From: Clostridia bacterium
GTDB lineage: Bacteria; Bacillota; Clostridia; Lachnospirales; Lachnospiraceae
DNA: 48,908 bases
Direction of reading: 5' to 3'
Assembly (NCBI GenBank): GCA_910575725.1
Contig: CAJTFE010000038.1
Location: forward strand, 1-48,908
Part shown: positions 16,711 to 27,654 of the stretch, piece by piece
How positions within the stretch are numbered: the first letter of the stretch is position 1
Layout: each line of letters starts with the position of its first letter
Position numbers and translations under genes: made by a program
The notes under the pieces: generated by a model
What the model saw: the letters and a program-made list of their open reading frames with translations, nothing else
What the model was told of the DNA's origin: nothing
Database searches by the model: none

Positions 16711-19700
16711 TTAGACCTCGGTCAGTTCTTCTTCTGTTTCTTCAATTACTTCTTCCTCAGAGCCTTCTTCCAGCAATTCTTCTGCCGCATCACTGTCAAC
16801 GGCTTCTTCTTCCAAAAGCTCCTCTGTCAGCTCCGGCTCTTCCTCCAGCTCCTCACAGTTCTCCGGGTCATCATATATCTTCAGCTCTGTATCCAGCTTC
16901 ACAGACTGATAACGCTTCATACCCGTACCGGCCGGAATCAGCTTACCGATCAGCACATTCTCCTTAAGGCCGATCAGCGGATCGACTCTTCCCTTAATAG
17001 CCGCCTCGGTCAGAACCTTGGTCGTCTCCTGGAAGGACGCAGCAGACAAGAAGGAATTCGTTGCCAGGGACGCCTTGGTGATACCAAGCATCACCTGCTT
17101 GCCCTCTGCCGGACGCTTGCCCTCTTCCTCCAGCTTCTCGTTCATTTCGTCGAATTCCAGCACATCCACCAGTGTTCCGGGCAGGAAATCCGTATCGCCG
17201 TTATCCTCCACACGGATCTTCTTTAGCATCTGACGCACAATCATCTCAATATGCTTGTCATTAATCTCAACACCCTGGAGGCGGTATACACGCTGTACCT
17301 CCTGGATCATATAATCCTGTACAGCCCGGATGCCCTTGATCTTCAAGATGTCATGGGGGTTCACACTACCCTCTGTCAGCTCGTCTCCGGCTTCCAGAAC
17401 CTGGCCGTCCTGCACCTTCATACGGGAACCATAAGGAATCAGATAAGTCTTGGATTCTCCGTCGTCGCCTGTCACCTGAATCTCACGCTTCTTCTTGGTA
17501 TCCAGAATGGTTACTGTGCCGGCAATCTCTGTGATAATCGCAAGTCCCTTGGGCTTTCTGGCCTCGAACAGCTCCTCTACACGGGGAAGACCCTGTGTAA
17601 TATCGCCTCCGGCCACGCCGCCTGTATGGAAGGTACGCATGGTCAGCTGTGTACCTGGCTCGCCGATAGACTGGGCTGCAATGATTCCTACAGACTCACC
17701 TACCTGAACCGCCTCGCCCGTTGCCATATTAGAGCCGTAGCATTTTGCACAGACGCCGATGTGTGATTTACATGTCAATATGGTACGAATCTTCAATCTG
17801 TCAAAGGGCTCGCCGTTCTCATCCACTCCGGAATTGATAATAGCTGCGGCGCGTCTTGGCGTAATCATATGATTTGCCTTTACAATGACATTGCCGTCCT
17901 TATCCTTAATGGTCTCGCAGGAGAAACGCCCTGTAATACGCTCCTGGAGACTCTCAATCTCTTCTCTTCCATCCATAAAGGCCTTTACTACCATGCCCGG
18001 GATCTCATCCCTGTCCTCACAGCAGTCCACCTCACGGATAATCAAATCCTGGGATACGTCTACCAGACGCCTTGTCAGATAACCGGAGTCTGCTGTACGC
18101 AGAGCCGTATCGGACAGTCCCTTACGTGCGCCGTGGGCAGACATAAAGTACTCCAAAACGTCCAGACCCTCACGGAAATTGGATTTGATAGGAAGCTCAA
18201 TGGTGTGTCCTGTGGTATCCGCCATCAGTCCGCGCATACCGGCCAGCTGCTTAATCTGCTTATCGGAACCACGGGCTCCGGAGTCCGCCATCATATAGAT
18301 GTTGTTGTATTTATCCAGACCGTCAAGCAGCGCTTTGGTCAGAATCTCGTCCGTCTGCTTCCAGGTCTCCACAACCTCTTTGTAACGCTCTTCCTCAGTG
18401 ATCAGACCACGCTTATAGTTCCGGGTAATCTTATCCACCGTATCCTGGGCGTTCTTAATCAGCTCCGGCTTCTCCGGCGGCACAGTCATATCGGAAATAG
18501 ATACCGTCATAGCCGCCTTTGTAGAGTATTTATATCCCATGGCCTTGATGTCATCCAGAACCTCTGCGGTGCGGGTTGCCCCATGGGTATTGATAACCTT
18601 TTCCAGAATCTGCTTTAAGCCCTTTTTGCCAACGTGGAAGTCCACCTCAAGCTTCAGCTCATTGCCCGGAATACTCCGGTCTACAAAGCCCAGATCCTGG
18701 GGCAGAATCTCGTTAAAGATAAAGCGTCCCATGGTGGATTCAATAATATCCGAAATCTCACTGCCGTCAGCCAGGGTCTTGACTGACTTCACCTTGATTC
18801 TTGACTGAAGCTTGATCGCTCCGTTCTCATAAGCAAGGATCGCCTCATTTACATTCTTAAAGAACTTGCCCTCACCCTCGATTCCCGGGCGCTCCTGGGT
18901 CAGATAGTAGATTCCAAGCACCATGTCCTGGGAAGGAACGGCTACAGGCCCTCCGTCCGAAGGCTTCAGAAGGTTGTTGGGGGAGAGCAGAAGGAAACGG
19001 CACTCCGCCTGGGCCTCTACGGACAGGGGAAGATGCACAGCCATCTGGTCTCCGTCAAAGTCTGCGTTGAAGGCCGTACAAACCAGGGGATGCAGTTTAA
19101 TCGCCTTACCCTCTACCAGAATCGGCTCAAACGCCTGGATCCCCAGTCTGTGGAGAGTAGGAGCACGGTTCAGCATAACCGGATGCTCTTTGATCACTTC
19201 CTCCAGTACGTCCCATACCTCGGGCTGTACCTGACGCTCTACCATCTTCTTGGCACTTTTAATGTTGTGAGCCGTGCCTTTCTGTACCAGCTCCTTCATC
19301 ACAAAGGGTTTAAACAGCTCAATGGCCATCTCCTTGGGCAGACCGCACTGGTAGATCTTCAGCTCCGGCCCCACTACGATAACGGAACGGCCGGAATAGT
19401 CCACACGCTTTCCGAGAAGGTTCTGGCGGAAACGTCCCGATTTACCTTTCAGCATATCGGAGAGAGACTTAAGGGCGCGGTTGCCCGGGCCCGTAACGGG
19501 GCGGCCTCTTCTTCCGTTGTCAATCAGCGCATCCACAGCCTCCTGGAGCATACGCTTCTCATTTCTTACGATGATATCCGGCGCCCCCAGCTCCAAAAGC
19601 CGTTTCAGGCGGTTGTTCCGGTTAATAATTCTACGATACAAATCATTGAGGTCAGAGGTGGCGAACCGGCCGCCGTCCAGCTGAACCATCGGACGCAGGT

Positions 19701-20433
19701 CGGGCGGAATCACAGGAATGGCATCCATAATCATCCATTCCGGCTGGTTTCCGGATTCACGGAATGCTTCCACAACCTCCAGACGCTTGATAATACGGGC
19801 CCGCTTCTGTCCCGTGGCATTGGTAAGCGCGCTTTTCAGCTCCACGGACTCCTTCTCCAGATCAATAGCCTCCAGAAGCTCCTTGATGGATTCTGCGCCC
19901 ATTCCCACACGGAAACGGCTTCCATACTTCTCACGCATATCCTGGTACTCTTTTTCTGTCAGAATCTGCTTATACTGAAGCTCCGTATCCCCGGCATCCA
20001 GCACAATATAAGATGCAAAATAGAGCACCTTCTCCAAGGTACGGGGAGACAGGTCCAGAATCAGTCCCATACGGCTCGGAATCCCTTTAAAATACCAGAT
20101 ATGGGATACCGGCGCCGCCAGTTCAATATGGCCCATGCGCTCGCGGCGGACATTGGACTTGGTAACCTCTACGCCGCAGCGGTCGCAGACTACACCTTTA
20201 TAGCGGATCTTCTTATACTTTCCACAGTGACATTCCCAGTCCTTGCTGGGTCCGAAGATACGTTCGCAGAATAAGCCGTCCTTTTCCGGTTTCAGGGTTC
20301 TGTAATTGATGGTTTCCGGCTTCTTCACCTCGCCCTTGGACCATTCCCGGATCTTTTCCGGCGACGCAAGTCCAATCCGAATCGCGTCAAAGGTCATAGG
20401 CTGATAAACCGCTTGATTCGTTGTTTCTGGCAT
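16711..20433 (-). CDS. rpoC: RNA polymerase subunit beta'
   Basis: The beta' subunit carries the catalytic magnesium site of RNA polymerase. The 1240-aa protein has the N-terminal zinc site (Cys68, Cys70, Cys83, Cys86), the NADFDGDQM active-site loop, the trigger-loop region beginning [22 protein letters not shown], and a second cysteine cluster (C-x6-C-x2-C in [14 protein letters not shown]). The C-terminus is a very acidic tail of about 45 residues. The frame extends ten codons upstream, but GGGAG stands 8 nt before the ATG at 20433. It begins 16 bp after rpoB. No odd residues were noticed. Confidence 0.99.
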   Translation of the reverse strand: MPETTNQAVYQPMTFDAIRIGLASPEKIREWSKGEVKKPETINYRTLKPEKDGLFCERIFGPSKDWECHCGKYKKIRYKGVVCDRCGVEVTKSNVRRERMGHIELAAPVSHIWYFKGIPSRMGLILDLSPRTLEKVLYFASYIVLDAGDTELQYKQILTEKEYQDMREKYGSRFRVGMGAESIKELLEAIDLEKESVELKSALTNATGQKRARIIKRLEVVEAFRESGNQPEWMIMDAIPVIPPDLRPMVQLDGGRFATSDLNDLYRRIINRNNRLKRLLELGAPDIIVRNEKRMLQEAVDALIDNGRRGRPVTGPGNRALKSLSDMLKGKSGRFRQNLLGKRVDYSGRSVIVVGPELKIYQCGLPKEMAIELFKPFVMKELVQKGTAHNIKSAKKMVERQVQPEVWDVLEEVIKEHPVMLNRAPTLHRLGIQAFEPILVEGKAIKLHPLVCTAFNADFDGDQMAVHLPLSVEAQAECRFLLLSPNNLLKPSDGGPVAVPSQDMVLGIYYLTQERPGIEGEGKFFKNVNEAILAYENGAIKLQSRIKVKSVKTLADGSEISDIIESTMGRFIFNEILPQDLGFVDRSIPGNELKLEVDFHVGKKGLKQILEKVINTHGATRTAEVLDDIKAMGYKYSTKAAMTVSISDMTVPPEKPELIKNAQDTVDKITRNYKRGLITEEERYKEVVETWKQTDEILTKALLDGLDKYNNIYMMADSGARGSDKQIKQLAGMRGLMADTTGHTIELPIKSNFREGLDVLEYFMSAHGARKGLSDTALRTADSGYLTRRLVDVSQDLIIREVDCCEDRDEIPGMVVKAFMDGREEIESLQERITGRFSCETIKDKDGNVIVKANHMITPRRAAAIINSGVDENGEPFDRLKIRTILTCKSHIGVCAKCYGSNMATGEAVQVGESVGIIAAQSIGEPGTQLTMRTFHTGGVAGGDITQGLPRVEELFEARKPKGLAIITEIAGTVTILDTKKKREIQVTGDDGESKTYLIPYGSRMKVQDGQVLEAGDELTEGSVNPHDILKIKGIRAVQDYMIQEVQRVYRLQGVEINDKHIEMIVRQMLKKIRVEDNGDTDFLPGTLVDVLEFDEMNEKLEEEGKRPAEGKQVMLGITKASLATNSFLSAASFQETTKVLTEAAIKGRVDPLIGLKENVLIGKLIPAGTGMKRYQSVKLDTELKIYDDPENCEELEEEPELTEELLEEEAVDSDAAEELLEEGSEEEVIEETEEELTEV

Positions 20434-20449
20434 GAATACACTCCCTTTC

Positions 20450-23400
20450 TTATTCTTCCTCAAATTCCTCTTCGAAGTCTAAAAAGTCATCCTCGTCTTC
20501 CTCATCTTCTTCTGTGACGTCAACCAGTTCTTCTCCTTCGAATTCCTGTTTGCTGAATCCATATTCTCCAAAAGATTCCTCTTCCTTATTGGAGTGTCTG
20601 TCGCCTTCAATAATGGAGCGCAGATCCACGTCGCCGTAGTCGCTTGTCTCCATAATCTCCACTTCTGTATTGTCATCCCGGAGCACTCTTACATCCAGGC
20701 CCAGGGACTGAAGCTCTTTCAAAAGCACCTTGAAGGACTCCGGAATGCCTGCCTCCGGAATATTGTCGCCCTTAATAATCGCCTCGTAGGTTTTCACACG
20801 GCCGATGACGTCGTCGGACTTCACAGTCAGAATCTCCTGCAGGGTATAAGACGCACCATAAGCCTCCAGAGCCCACACCTCCATCTCTCCGAAACGCTGG
20901 CCGCCGAACTGGGCCTTGCCGCCCAGAGGCTGCTGGGTAACGAGAGAATACGGTCCTGTGGAACGGGCGTGAATCTTATCGTCTACCAGGTGATGCAGCT
21001 TCAGATAATGCATGTGCCCGATGGTAACGGGGCTGTCGAAGTACTCTCCCGTCCGGCCGTCACGCAGACGCACCTTACCGTCCCTGGAAATGGGAACTCC
21101 CTTCCACAGCTCTCTGTGATCCAGATTGTCATGGAGATATTCCAGCACCTCCGGAAGAAGCTCTTCCTTGTACTTTTTCTCAAACTCTTCCCACTCCAGA
21201 TTCACATAGTCATTGGCCAGATCCAGAGTGTCCATAATATCATTCTCATTGGCTCCATCAAATACCGGCGTTGCCACGTTAAAGCCAAGGGCCTTTGCCG
21301 CCAGGCTCAAATGAATCTCCAATACCTGTCCGATATTCATACGGGACGGTACGCCAAGAGGGTTCAATACGATATCCAGGGGACGTCCGTTGGGCAGGAA
21401 GGGCATATCCTCCACCGGAAGCACACGGGAAACCACACCCTTATTTCCGTGGCGGCCCGCCATCTTGTCTCCCACGGAGATCTTTCTCTTCTGTGCAATG
21501 TAGATGCGCACGGCCTGGTTCACACCCGGAGACAGCTCATCTCCGTTCTCCCTGGTAAATACCTTGGCGTCTACTACGATACCATATTCTCCATGAGGCA
21601 CCTTTAAGGAAGTATCCCGGACCTCTCTGGCCTTTTCCCCGAAAATCGCCCTAAGAAGACGCTCCTCCGCAGTCAGCTCCGTCTCGCCCTTCGGCGTTAC
21701 TTTTCCTACCAGAATATCGCCTGCCCGAACCTCGGCGCCGATACGGATGATTCCTCTCTCATCCAGATCCTTTAAGGCATCGTCGCCTACGCCGGGAACA
21801 TCACGGGTAATCTCCTCCGGCCCCAGCTTGGTATCACGGGCTTCTGCCTCGTATTCTTCAATATGAACAGAGGTATACACATCCTCCTGTACCAGACGCT
21901 CGCTCAAAAGCACGGCATCCTCGTAGTTATAGCCTTCCCAGGTCATAAATCCAATCAGCGGATTCTTGCCCAGGGCGATTTCTCCGCCGGAGGTGGAAGG
22001 CCCGTCGGCAATCACCTGGCCTGCCTCTACCTTCTCTCCCTTGAATACAATAGGCTTCTGGTTGTAGCAGTTGCTCTGATTGCTTCGTGAAAACTTAGTC
22101 AGACGATAGGTATCCTTAGTTCCGTCGGGACATTTTACCACAATCTCATTGGATACGGAGCGTTCTACCACGCCGGAATGCCTGGCCACAACACACACGC
22201 CGGAGTCTACTGCCGTCTTTGTCTCCATTCCCGTTCCCACAACAGGTGCTTCCGTCACCAGCAGCGGCACTGCTTGACGCTGCATGTTGGAGCCCATCAG
22301 CGCACGGTTTGCGTCGTCATTTTCCAGGAAAGGAATGAGCGCCGTCGCCACAGAGAACACCATCTTCGGAGATACGTCCATGTAATCAAACATGGAACGC
22401 TCATACTCCTGCGTCTCCTCGCGGTAACGTCCGGATACGTTCCTGCGGACAAAATGTCCCTCTGCATCCAGGGCCTCATTTGCCTGGGCCACATGGTAAT
22501 TATCCTCTTCATCCGCCGTCATGTATACCACCTCGTCGGTAACACGGGGATTCTTCGGATCGGATTTGTCAATCTTACGGTAAGGCGTCTCCACAAAGCC
22601 GTACTCGTTGATCCTTGCATAGGTTGCAAGTGAGTTGATAAGGCCGATGTTAGGGCCTTCAGGGGTTTCAATGGGGCACATTCTTCCGTAGTGTGAATAG
22701 TGCACGTCACGAACCTCGAATCCGGCACGGTCTCTGGACAGGCCGCCGGGTCCAAGTGCAGACAGACGGCGCTTGTGGGTCAGCTCTCCCAAGGGGTTAT
22801 TCTGATCCATGAACTGGGACAGCTGGGAGGAGCCGAAGAACTCTTTCACGGCCGCAGTTACCGGCTTAATGTTGATGAGGGACTGGGGCGTAATGTTCTC
22901 CTGATCCTGCGTCGTCATACGCTCCCGGACGGTACGCTCCATTCTGGACAGGCCGATGCGGTACTGGTTCTGCAGAAGCTCGCCCACCGCACGGATACGG
23001 CGGTTGCCCAGATGGTCAATGTCGTCGTCATTGCCCACACCGTATTCCAAATGCAGGTTATAGTTAATGGAAGCAATAATATCTTCCTTTGTAATATGCT
23101 TTGGAATCAGCTCGTGAATATCACGCTTCACGGCTGCCTTGCGCTCCTCCAAATCGCCAGATTCATCCAGTATCTTTTTCAGAGCCGGGTAATATACTAA
23201 TTCCGTAACCCCAAGTTCCTTAGGATCCACATCCAGGAAATGCGTGATATCCACCATCATGCTGGAAATCACACGGATATCCCTCTCCTCGCCTTTAATC
23301 ATCACAAAGGGAACCGCCGCATTCTGAATCTCATCCGCCAGTTCTCTGGAAATCTCTGTGCCTGCCTCCGCAATAATCTCTCCGGTCAGAGTATCTACTG

Positions 23401-24298
23401 CATCCTCTGCCAGAACCTGTCCGCGGATTCGGTTGCGCAGCATCAGTTTTTTGTTGAACTTATACCGGCCTACTTTTGCCAGATCGTATCTTCTGGGGTC
23501 AAAGAACATGCTGGTGATCAAGCTCTCGGCGCTCTCTACGGCCAAGGGCTCTCCAGGACGTATCTTCTTGTACAGCTCCAAAAGGCCTTCCTGGTAATTC
23601 TCTGCCGTGTCCTTGCCCAGGGTCGCCAGGATCTTGGGCTCCTCGCCGAAGAGCTCCAGGATCTCCGCATTGGTTCCAAAGCCCAGGGCACGCACCAGTA
23701 CCGTGATGGGAACCTTTCTGGTCCTGTCTACACGCACGTAAAAAATGTCATTGGAATCCGTCTCATACTCCAGCCATGCGCCGCGGTTGGGAATCACGGT
23801 ACAGGAATACAAGCCTTTTCCTACTTTATCATGATCAATTGCATAGTAAATACCAGGGGAACGAACAAGCTGACTGACAATGACACGTTCTGCACCGTTG
23901 ATCACAAACGTACCGGTCTCCGTCATCAGCGGCAAATCACCCATGAAAATCTCGTGTTCATTAATTTCATCGGTTTCTTTATTATAAAGACGTACCTTTA
24001 CTTTCAGAGGAGCTGCATACGTTGCATCTCTTTCCTTGCATTCCTCGATTGTATATTTAATATCGCCTTCGCCTGTGCAAAGTGTAAAATCAACAAACTC
24101 AAGACTTAACTGACCGCTGTAATCGGCAATCGGAGAAATGTCGTCAAACACTTCCCGAAGTCCCTCATCCAGAAACCATCCATAGGAATCTTTTTGAACC
24201 TCGATCAGATTCGGCATTTCCAAAACTTCTTTCTGTCTTGAATAGCTCATTCTACTGCTTTTACCGGTTGTAATAGGACGTATCCTGTTCTTTTCCAT
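20450..24298 (-). CDS. rpoB: RNA polymerase subunit beta
   Basis: The beta subunit forms much of the catalytic cleft and binds rifamycins. The 1282-aa protein has the rifampicin pocket segment [14 protein letters not shown] followed by [13 protein letters not shown]. Its serine, histidine and aspartate positions are of the sensitive type, so no rifampicin resistance is predicted. The later [13 protein letters not shown] and [24 protein letters not shown] motifs are intact. The C-terminus has an acidic extension ([18 protein letters not shown]). The ATG is preceded by AGGGGTG. It heads the rpoBC operon behind its own promoter rather than following rplL directly. Confidence 0.99.
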   Translation of the reverse strand: MEKNRIRPITTGKSSRMSYSRQKEVLEMPNLIEVQKDSYGWFLDEGLREVFDDISPIADYSGQLSLEFVDFTLCTGEGDIKYTIEECKERDATYAAPLKVKVRLYNKETDEINEHEIFMGDLPLMTETGTFVINGAERVIVSQLVRSPGIYYAIDHDKVGKGLYSCTVIPNRGAWLEYETDSNDIFYVRVDRTRKVPITVLVRALGFGTNAEILELFGEEPKILATLGKDTAENYQEGLLELYKKIRPGEPLAVESAESLITSMFFDPRRYDLAKVGRYKFNKKLMLRNRIRGQVLAEDAVDTLTGEIIAEAGTEISRELADEIQNAAVPFVMIKGEERDIRVISSMMVDITHFLDVDPKELGVTELVYYPALKKILDESGDLEERKAAVKRDIHELIPKHITKEDIIASINYNLHLEYGVGNDDDIDHLGNRRIRAVGELLQNQYRIGLSRMERTVRERMTTQDQENITPQSLINIKPVTAAVKEFFGSSQLSQFMDQNNPLGELTHKRRLSALGPGGLSRDRAGFEVRDVHYSHYGRMCPIETPEGPNIGLINSLATYARINEYGFVETPYRKIDKSDPKNPRVTDEVVYMTADEEDNYHVAQANEALDAEGHFVRRNVSGRYREETQEYERSMFDYMDVSPKMVFSVATALIPFLENDDANRALMGSNMQRQAVPLLVTEAPVVGTGMETKTAVDSGVCVVARHSGVVERSVSNEIVVKCPDGTKDTYRLTKFSRSNQSNCYNQKPIVFKGEKVEAGQVIADGPSTSGGEIALGKNPLIGFMTWEGYNYEDAVLLSERLVQEDVYTSVHIEEYEAEARDTKLGPEEITRDVPGVGDDALKDLDERGIIRIGAEVRAGDILVGKVTPKGETELTAEERLLRAIFGEKAREVRDTSLKVPHGEYGIVVDAKVFTRENGDELSPGVNQAVRIYIAQKRKISVGDKMAGRHGNKGVVSRVLPVEDMPFLPNGRPLDIVLNPLGVPSRMNIGQVLEIHLSLAAKALGFNVATPVFDGANENDIMDTLDLANDYVNLEWEEFEKKYKEELLPEVLEYLHDNLDHRELWKGVPISRDGKVRLRDGRTGEYFDSPVTIGHMHYLKLHHLVDDKIHARSTGPYSLVTQQPLGGKAQFGGQRFGEMEVWALEAYGASYTLQEILTVKSDDVIGRVKTYEAIIKGDNIPEAGIPESFKVLLKELQSLGLDVRVLRDDNTEVEIMETSDYGDVDLRSIIEGDRHSNKEEESFGEYGFSKQEFEGEELVDVTEEDEEDEDDFLDFEEEFEEE

Positions 24299-24403
24299 TG
24301 ACGTTCACCCCTTATTTTAGTTGTGAATTGCAGTGTTTTTCGTCATTTTTGACAATGACAGTCACAAAAACAGAGTATAACTCACCACAATAGTGCATCC
24401 TAC

Positions 24404-24432
24404 ATGATAACATAGGCTTGTTTGTGTGTCAA
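24404..24432 (-). promoter_or_regulatory. Promoter of rpoBC
   Basis: On the minus strand, TTGACA (24427-24432) and TATCAT (24404-24409) are spaced by 17 bp. The leader to rpoB is about 100 nt. rpoBC therefore has its own promoter in addition to any readthrough from the ribosomal-protein genes. Confidence 0.85.
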
Positions 24433-24485
24433 GCATTGTTTTGGGAAAATTTTTCAGAAATTTTTCAGAAAATTTTTTATATTAC

Positions 24486-24526
24486 AAAAAGCCGCCGCAA
24501 AACCAGAGCATCGGTCTTGCGGCAGC
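24486..24526 (-). terminator. Terminator after the DUF4190 gene
   Basis: The stem GCTGCCGCAAGACC / GGTTTTGCGGCGGC (24513-24526 with 24491-24504) with an 8-nt loop is followed by TTTTTG on the minus strand. It separates the small membrane-protein genes from the rpoBC promoter. Confidence 0.9.
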
Positions 24527-24545
24527 TTCGCTTTCCATCTTTCAT

Positions 24546-24896
24546 TTATACCGCCATAAATAAGGCGAGGATAAAAATAGCCAATACAATCAGAGCTGCC
24601 ACGATGCCGACAGCCGAAAGAATCACTCCGGCCACTGCGGCTCCATGTCCCGCGCGGCGCTGTACCAGACTTACGATTCCGGTAACCAGGCCCACCAGTC
24701 CCAAGATCAGAGACAGCCCAATCACGAAGAAAAGCAGCACAGACAAGATGCCGAATACCAGGGAGGCCACAGACAGGTTGTTGCTTTTTCTGTCCGCTTC
24801 CGGATCCTGTTCTCCCACAATCACCACCGGCTGATGAGGAACAGCTCCTCCGTTGGCCCAATAAGTTTCGTTTTGATTTCCCGTATCTCTTTCCAT
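24546..24896 (-). CDS. DUF4190-like small membrane protein
   Basis: This 116-aa protein has a polar N-terminus (about 1-40) rich in Asn, Gln and Pro and two hydrophobic stretches. The first (about 43-70, ASLVFGILSVLLFFVIGLSL) and second (about 85-115) are joined by GIVSLVQRRAGHGAAVAG. This two-helix layout is that of DUF4190 proteins; the function is unknown. The frame extends ten codons upstream, but AGGAGAG lies 6 nt before the ATG at 24896. It follows the 24907 gene by 10 bp in a two-gene unit inserted between rplL and rpoB. Confidence 0.75.
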   Translation of the reverse strand: MERDTGNQNETYWANGGAVPHQPVVIVGEQDPEADRKSNNLSVASLVFGILSVLLFFVIGLSLILGLVGLVTGIVSLVQRRAGHGAAVAGVILSAVGIVAALIVLAIFILALFMAV

Positions 24897-24906
24897 CTGC
24901 TCTCTC

Positions 24907-25392
24907 CTAGAAAAGTCCGAACTCAAGCTGTAATTTCAGCAAGATAATAAAAATCACCACCTGAATCAAGGTGCATCCCACAAATGCGCCGATCAATCCG
25001 CCCTTTTTCCCGGAAAGCCCCAGCTTGGGATAAACGAGAATGCCAAACAGCAAACCCACCAGCAATCCGAAAATGCCGGAGAAAAAGTATCCGCCGATAG
25101 TGCTGATTCCGATAAAGACATTGGCAATCACCGGCATGGTATGTAAGGGGATATACTCTTCGCCGCTTCCCAGATATCTTCCGTTCACTGCCAAATCCAC
25201 TTTATTGCCGATTGCCACAACACGAATCTCCGCTCCGTCAATGGTAATCGGATAATCTACCATATTTACAAACCAGTTCTGGCTTTTGGCACGGTACACC
25301 TTACCGTTCACAATCACCTTCGTTCCAAAGCCTGCCCGGTACTCTACCGAATGAGTTACTCCGTTGACATTGACATCCCACGCTCTTTTCAT
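24907..25392 (-). CDS. Membrane protein with N-terminal beta-rich domain
   Basis: I do not recognise this 161-aa protein with certainty. The first 80 residues are beta-rich and read like a small sandwich with W-x-V-x-V-x-G-x-x-H-x-V-E at the start, a pattern that recalls FAIM1-type domains (speculative). Residues about 84-120 and 130-158 are strongly hydrophobic and glycine-rich, giving three or so membrane segments. It is the first gene of a pair with the DUF4190-like gene, behind a TATAAT-containing promoter. The pair interrupts the usual rplL-rpoB junction. Start ATG at 25392 follows GAGAGGCGGAG. Confidence 0.7.
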   Translation of the reverse strand: MKRAWDVNVNGVTHSVEYRAGFGTKVIVNGKVYRAKSQNWFVNMVDYPITIDGAEIRVVAIGNKVDLAVNGRYLGSGEEYIPLHTMPVIANVFIGISTIGGYFFSGIFGLLVGLLFGILVYPKLGLSGKKGGLIGAFVGCTLIQVVIFIILLKLQLEFGLF

Positions 25393-25455
25393 AACTGCTC
25401 CGCCTCTCTTTTCATAATGTTTCCTGCGGCCTGTTAAGACCCTTGCATATCATTC

Positions 25456-25461
25456 ATTATA
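25456..25461 (-). promoter_or_regulatory. Probable -10 box for the two small membrane-protein genes
   Basis: On the minus strand a consensus TATAAT in TATAGTATAATG lies about 65 bp before the 25392 start. No good -35 box is seen at the usual spacing. Confidence 0.45.
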
Positions 25462-25556
25462 CTATAATTCCGCAAAAATGCATCTGTTTTTTTCACTTTT
25501 CTTAAATTTAGGTGGATTTTCATAGGAAACAGGAGCCTGTCAAGCCTTCTCCCAGA

Positions 25557-25572
25557 GTGCGCCATGGCGCAC
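25557..25572. repeat. 16-bp perfect palindrome after rplL terminator
   Basis: GTGCGCCATGGCGCAC is a perfect 16-bp palindrome directly after the T-run of the rplL terminator on the minus strand. Related arms (GTGCGCCAT, ATGGCAC) occur in the rpsL leader and in the hairpin at 45220-45250. Confidence 0.7.
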
Positions 25573-25606
25573 AAAAAAATGAGCGGAGAAACGAATCCTC
25601 CGCTCA
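25573..25606 (-). terminator. rplL terminator
   Basis: The 9-bp stem TGAGCGGAG/CTCCGCTCA (25598-25606 with 25580-25588) is followed on the minus strand by seven T's. It ends the ribosomal-protein transcription unit. Confidence 0.92.
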
Positions 25607-25630
25607 CAATATATTTCATGCCGCAAAAAC

Positions 25631-26005
25631 TTATTTCAGAGTAACAGTTGCTCCCTGCTCCTCCAGCTTTGCCTTCAGCTCCTCAGCCTCTGCCTTGGTA
25701 ACGCCTTCCTTGATTACCTTCGGAGCGCCGTCTACCAGGTCCTTAGCTTCCTTCAGGCCAAGACCAGTGATCTCACGAACAGCCTTGATAACCTTAACCT
25801 TGGAATCTCCAGCGCCTGTCAGCTCTACATCGAAGGAATCCTTCTCCTCTGTTGCGGCTGCGCCGTCGCCAGCTGCTGCAACTACTACGCCGGCTGCTGC
25901 GGATACGCCGAACTCTTCCTCACATGCCTTTACCAGATCATTTAACTCTAATACGGATAACTCTTTGATTGCCTCAATAAACTCAGCAGTTGTCAATTTT
26001 GCCAT
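25631..26005 (-). CDS. rplL: 50S ribosomal protein L7/L12
   Basis: L7/L12 forms the flexible stalk dimers that recruit translational GTPases. The 124-aa protein has the N-terminal dimerization helices ([22 protein letters not shown]), an Ala/Gly-rich hinge (about 36-50), and the globular C-terminal domain with [25 protein letters not shown]. It follows rplJ by 84 bp with a TAGGAGG ribosome binding site. Confidence 0.99.
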   Translation of the reverse strand: MAKLTTAEFIEAIKELSVLELNDLVKACEEEFGVSAAAGVVVAAAGDGAAATEEKDSFDVELTGAGDSKVKVIKAVREITGLGLKEAKDLVDGAPKVIKEGVTKAEAEELKAKLEEQGATVTLK

Positions 26006-26089
26006 TTTATTTTCCTCCTAAATAATTTTAATTGCGCACTCTCCATTGAAACCTGCGGCTCAACGGGTGTTCATAAAGATTCTGAATCA

Positions 26090-26578
26090 TTAAGCCTCTT
26101 TTGCTTCTGCGATCTGGCTGATCACACGGGCAAAGTTGGCAATCGGGGACTGGATGCTTCCAAGCAGCTTGCCCAGCAGCTCTTCTCTGGACGGAATCTT
26201 GGAAATCGCCTCCATGCCTGCTGCATCGTAGTAGGTTCCCTCTACAATGCCGGCCTTGATCTCAAGCGCCTTTGCATCCTTTGCGAACTTGGCAAGGATT
26301 CTGGCCGGTGCAGTTGCATCTGTCTTGGAGATGGCGATCGCATTGGGGCCTTCCAGGTGCTGGCTCAGGCTCTCACAGTCTGTTCCCTTGAAAGCAAAGT
26401 TCATCATTGTGTTCTTGTAAACCTTGTAGATAACATCGTTCTCACGAAGCTCCTTACGAAGCTTTGTGTCCTGCTCTACAGTAAGTCCGCAGTAATCTAC
26501 GATCACAACAGACTGTGCATCTGCAATATTGGCAGCGATCTCATCTATCACCGGTTTCTTCAACTCGACTTTTGCCAT
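26090..26578 (-). CDS. rplJ: 50S ribosomal protein L10
   Basis: L10 anchors the L7/L12 stalk on 23S rRNA. The 162-aa length, the MAKVELKKPVIDEI start and the DYCGLTVEQDTKLRKELRE segment are typical, and the C-terminal helix that carries L12 dimers is present. A strong AAGGAGG precedes the start. Its leader contains the L10-binding RNA element, so the L10-L12 complex probably represses its own operon. Confidence 0.99.
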   Translation of the reverse strand: MAKVELKKPVIDEIAANIADAQSVVIVDYCGLTVEQDTKLRKELRENDVIYKVYKNTMMNFAFKGTDCESLSQHLEGPNAIAISKTDATAPARILAKFAKDAKALEIKAGIVEGTYYDAAGMEAISKIPSREELLGKLLGSIQSPIANFARVISQIAEAKEA

Positions 26579-26642
26579 GAATGGTGTACCTCCTTATATT
26601 ATTTGTCCACCAACCCGACGGATTTTTTATGGATATGAAAGA

Positions 26643-26673
26643 AAAACCTCTCCGCCAAAGACAGAGAGGTTTT
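26643..26673 (-). terminator. Attenuator hairpin in the rplJ leader
   Basis: The 10-bp stem AAAACCTCTC/GAGAGGTTTT with an 11-nt loop ends in TTTTTCTTT on the minus strand. It lies between the L10-binding leader and the rplJ start, so it can act as an attenuator coupled to L10 binding. Confidence 0.8.
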
Positions 26674-26696
26674 CGAAAATCATTCTCATAAGGAAA

Positions 26697-26760
26697 ATGC
26701 ATCGTCCTCGGCAGGCGGCTTCAACCTTATGCCTTACGGCACCTGCTGTCTTCGGGTCGT
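26697..26760 (-). promoter_or_regulatory. L10 ribosomal protein leader
   Basis: On the minus strand this segment shows the conserved blocks of the L10 leader family: CCCGAAGACAGCAGGTGCCG, then TAAGGCATAAGG, then CCTGCCGAGGA. The L10(L12) complex binds this RNA and controls rplJL expression in other bacteria. The assignment is by recognition of these blocks and by position. Confidence 0.88.
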
Positions 26761-26775
26761 GTTACATGCCATGCA

Positions 26776-26804
26776 AGCATAGCATATCTAAATCTAAATG
26801 TCAA
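26776..26804 (-). promoter_or_regulatory. Promoter of rplJL
   Basis: On the minus strand, TTGACA (26799-26804) and TATGCT (26776-26781) are spaced by 17 bp, just upstream of the L10 leader and after the rplA stop codon. Confidence 0.8.
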
Positions 26805-26826
26805 TCAAAAACTGCAATATTTCAGC

Positions 26827-27519
26827 CTAAACCAGCTTTGCCGGGTTCAGCTTCACGCCAGGTCCCATCGTGGGCGTAATGGTAATGCTCTTAAGGAACT
26901 GGCCCTTCACTGCGGAAGGCCTTGCCTTATTGATTGCATCGATAAGCGTCTGGAAGTTGTCCGCTAACTGCTCCTCTGTGAAAGAAGCCTTTCCAATTGG
27001 CACGTGGATAATGTTTGTCTTGTCAAGTCTGTACTCGATCTTACCGGCCTTGATATCCTGGATAGCCTTTGTCACATCCATGGTTACCGTTCCGGCCTTG
27101 GGGTTCGGCATCAGACCCTTGGGTCCCAGTACGCGGCCGAGACGTCCTACAACGCCCATCATATCCGGGGTTGCAACAACTACATCGAACTCAAACCATC
27201 CCTCGTTCTGAATCTTCGGGATGAGCTCCTCTGCTCCTACGTAATCTGCACCTGCAGCCTGGGCCTCGTCAGCCTTGGCATTCTTGGCAAATACCAGAAC
27301 GCGTGCAGTCTTACCTGTTCCGTGGGGAAGTACAACGGCGCCGCGGATCTGCTGGTCCGCATGACGTCCGTCGCAGCCTGTCCGGATGTGAGCCTCGATG
27401 GTCTCGTCAAACTTTGCAACAGCCAGCTTCTTTACGATGCTGATTGCTTCATTTCTATCATACTGGGTCTGTTTGTCGTAGAGCTTTGCAGCCTCAACGT
27501 ATTTCTTTCCATGTTTCAT
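26827..27519 (-). CDS. rplA: 50S ribosomal protein L1
   Basis: L1 forms the mobile stalk at the ribosomal E site and in many bacteria represses its own mRNA. The 230-aa protein opens [15 protein letters not shown] and has the [20 protein letters not shown] and [11 protein letters not shown] segments of the family. The ribosome binding site CAGGAGG is part of a leader repeat that mimics the L1-binding site on rRNA. It lies 135 bp after rplK. Confidence 0.99.
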   Translation of the reverse strand: MKHGKKYVEAAKLYDKQTQYDRNEAISIVKKLAVAKFDETIEAHIRTGCDGRHADQQIRGAVVLPHGTGKTARVLVFAKNAKADEAQAAGADYVGAEELIPKIQNEGWFEFDVVVATPDMMGVVGRLGRVLGPKGLMPNPKAGTVTMDVTKAIQDIKAGKIEYRLDKTNIIHVPIGKASFTEEQLADNFQTLIDAINKARPSAVKGQFLKSITITPTMGPGVKLNPAKLV

Positions 27520-27535
27520 ATTAAATAACCTCCTG

Positions 27536-27571
27536 GTGGTAATTGCGGGAATCTGGGTTAATCCCTCCCAC
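27536..27571 (-). promoter_or_regulatory. L1-binding leader motif before rplA
   Basis: On the minus strand the segment starts GTGGGAGGGATTAACCC and closes with GCAATTACCAC next to the ribosome binding site. The GTGG/CCAC stem with GGGAG and ATTACC internal sides resembles the L1 site on 23S rRNA helix 77 (GGTGGGAG and ATACCACC). It is nearly identical to the motif before rplK. Confidence 0.7.
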
Positions 27572-27654
27572 GTTTCTTATTCACCCCTCAGGCATCTGCG
27601 GATTCGTACCCATTTGGGGACGGCAGCTCTGCCTTCAAGGTCTACAGTTACGTC

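Noticed and set aside
22780..22860. Rifampicin or streptomycin resistance mutations in rpoB or rpsL
   Set aside because: The key residues read as wild type in both genes.
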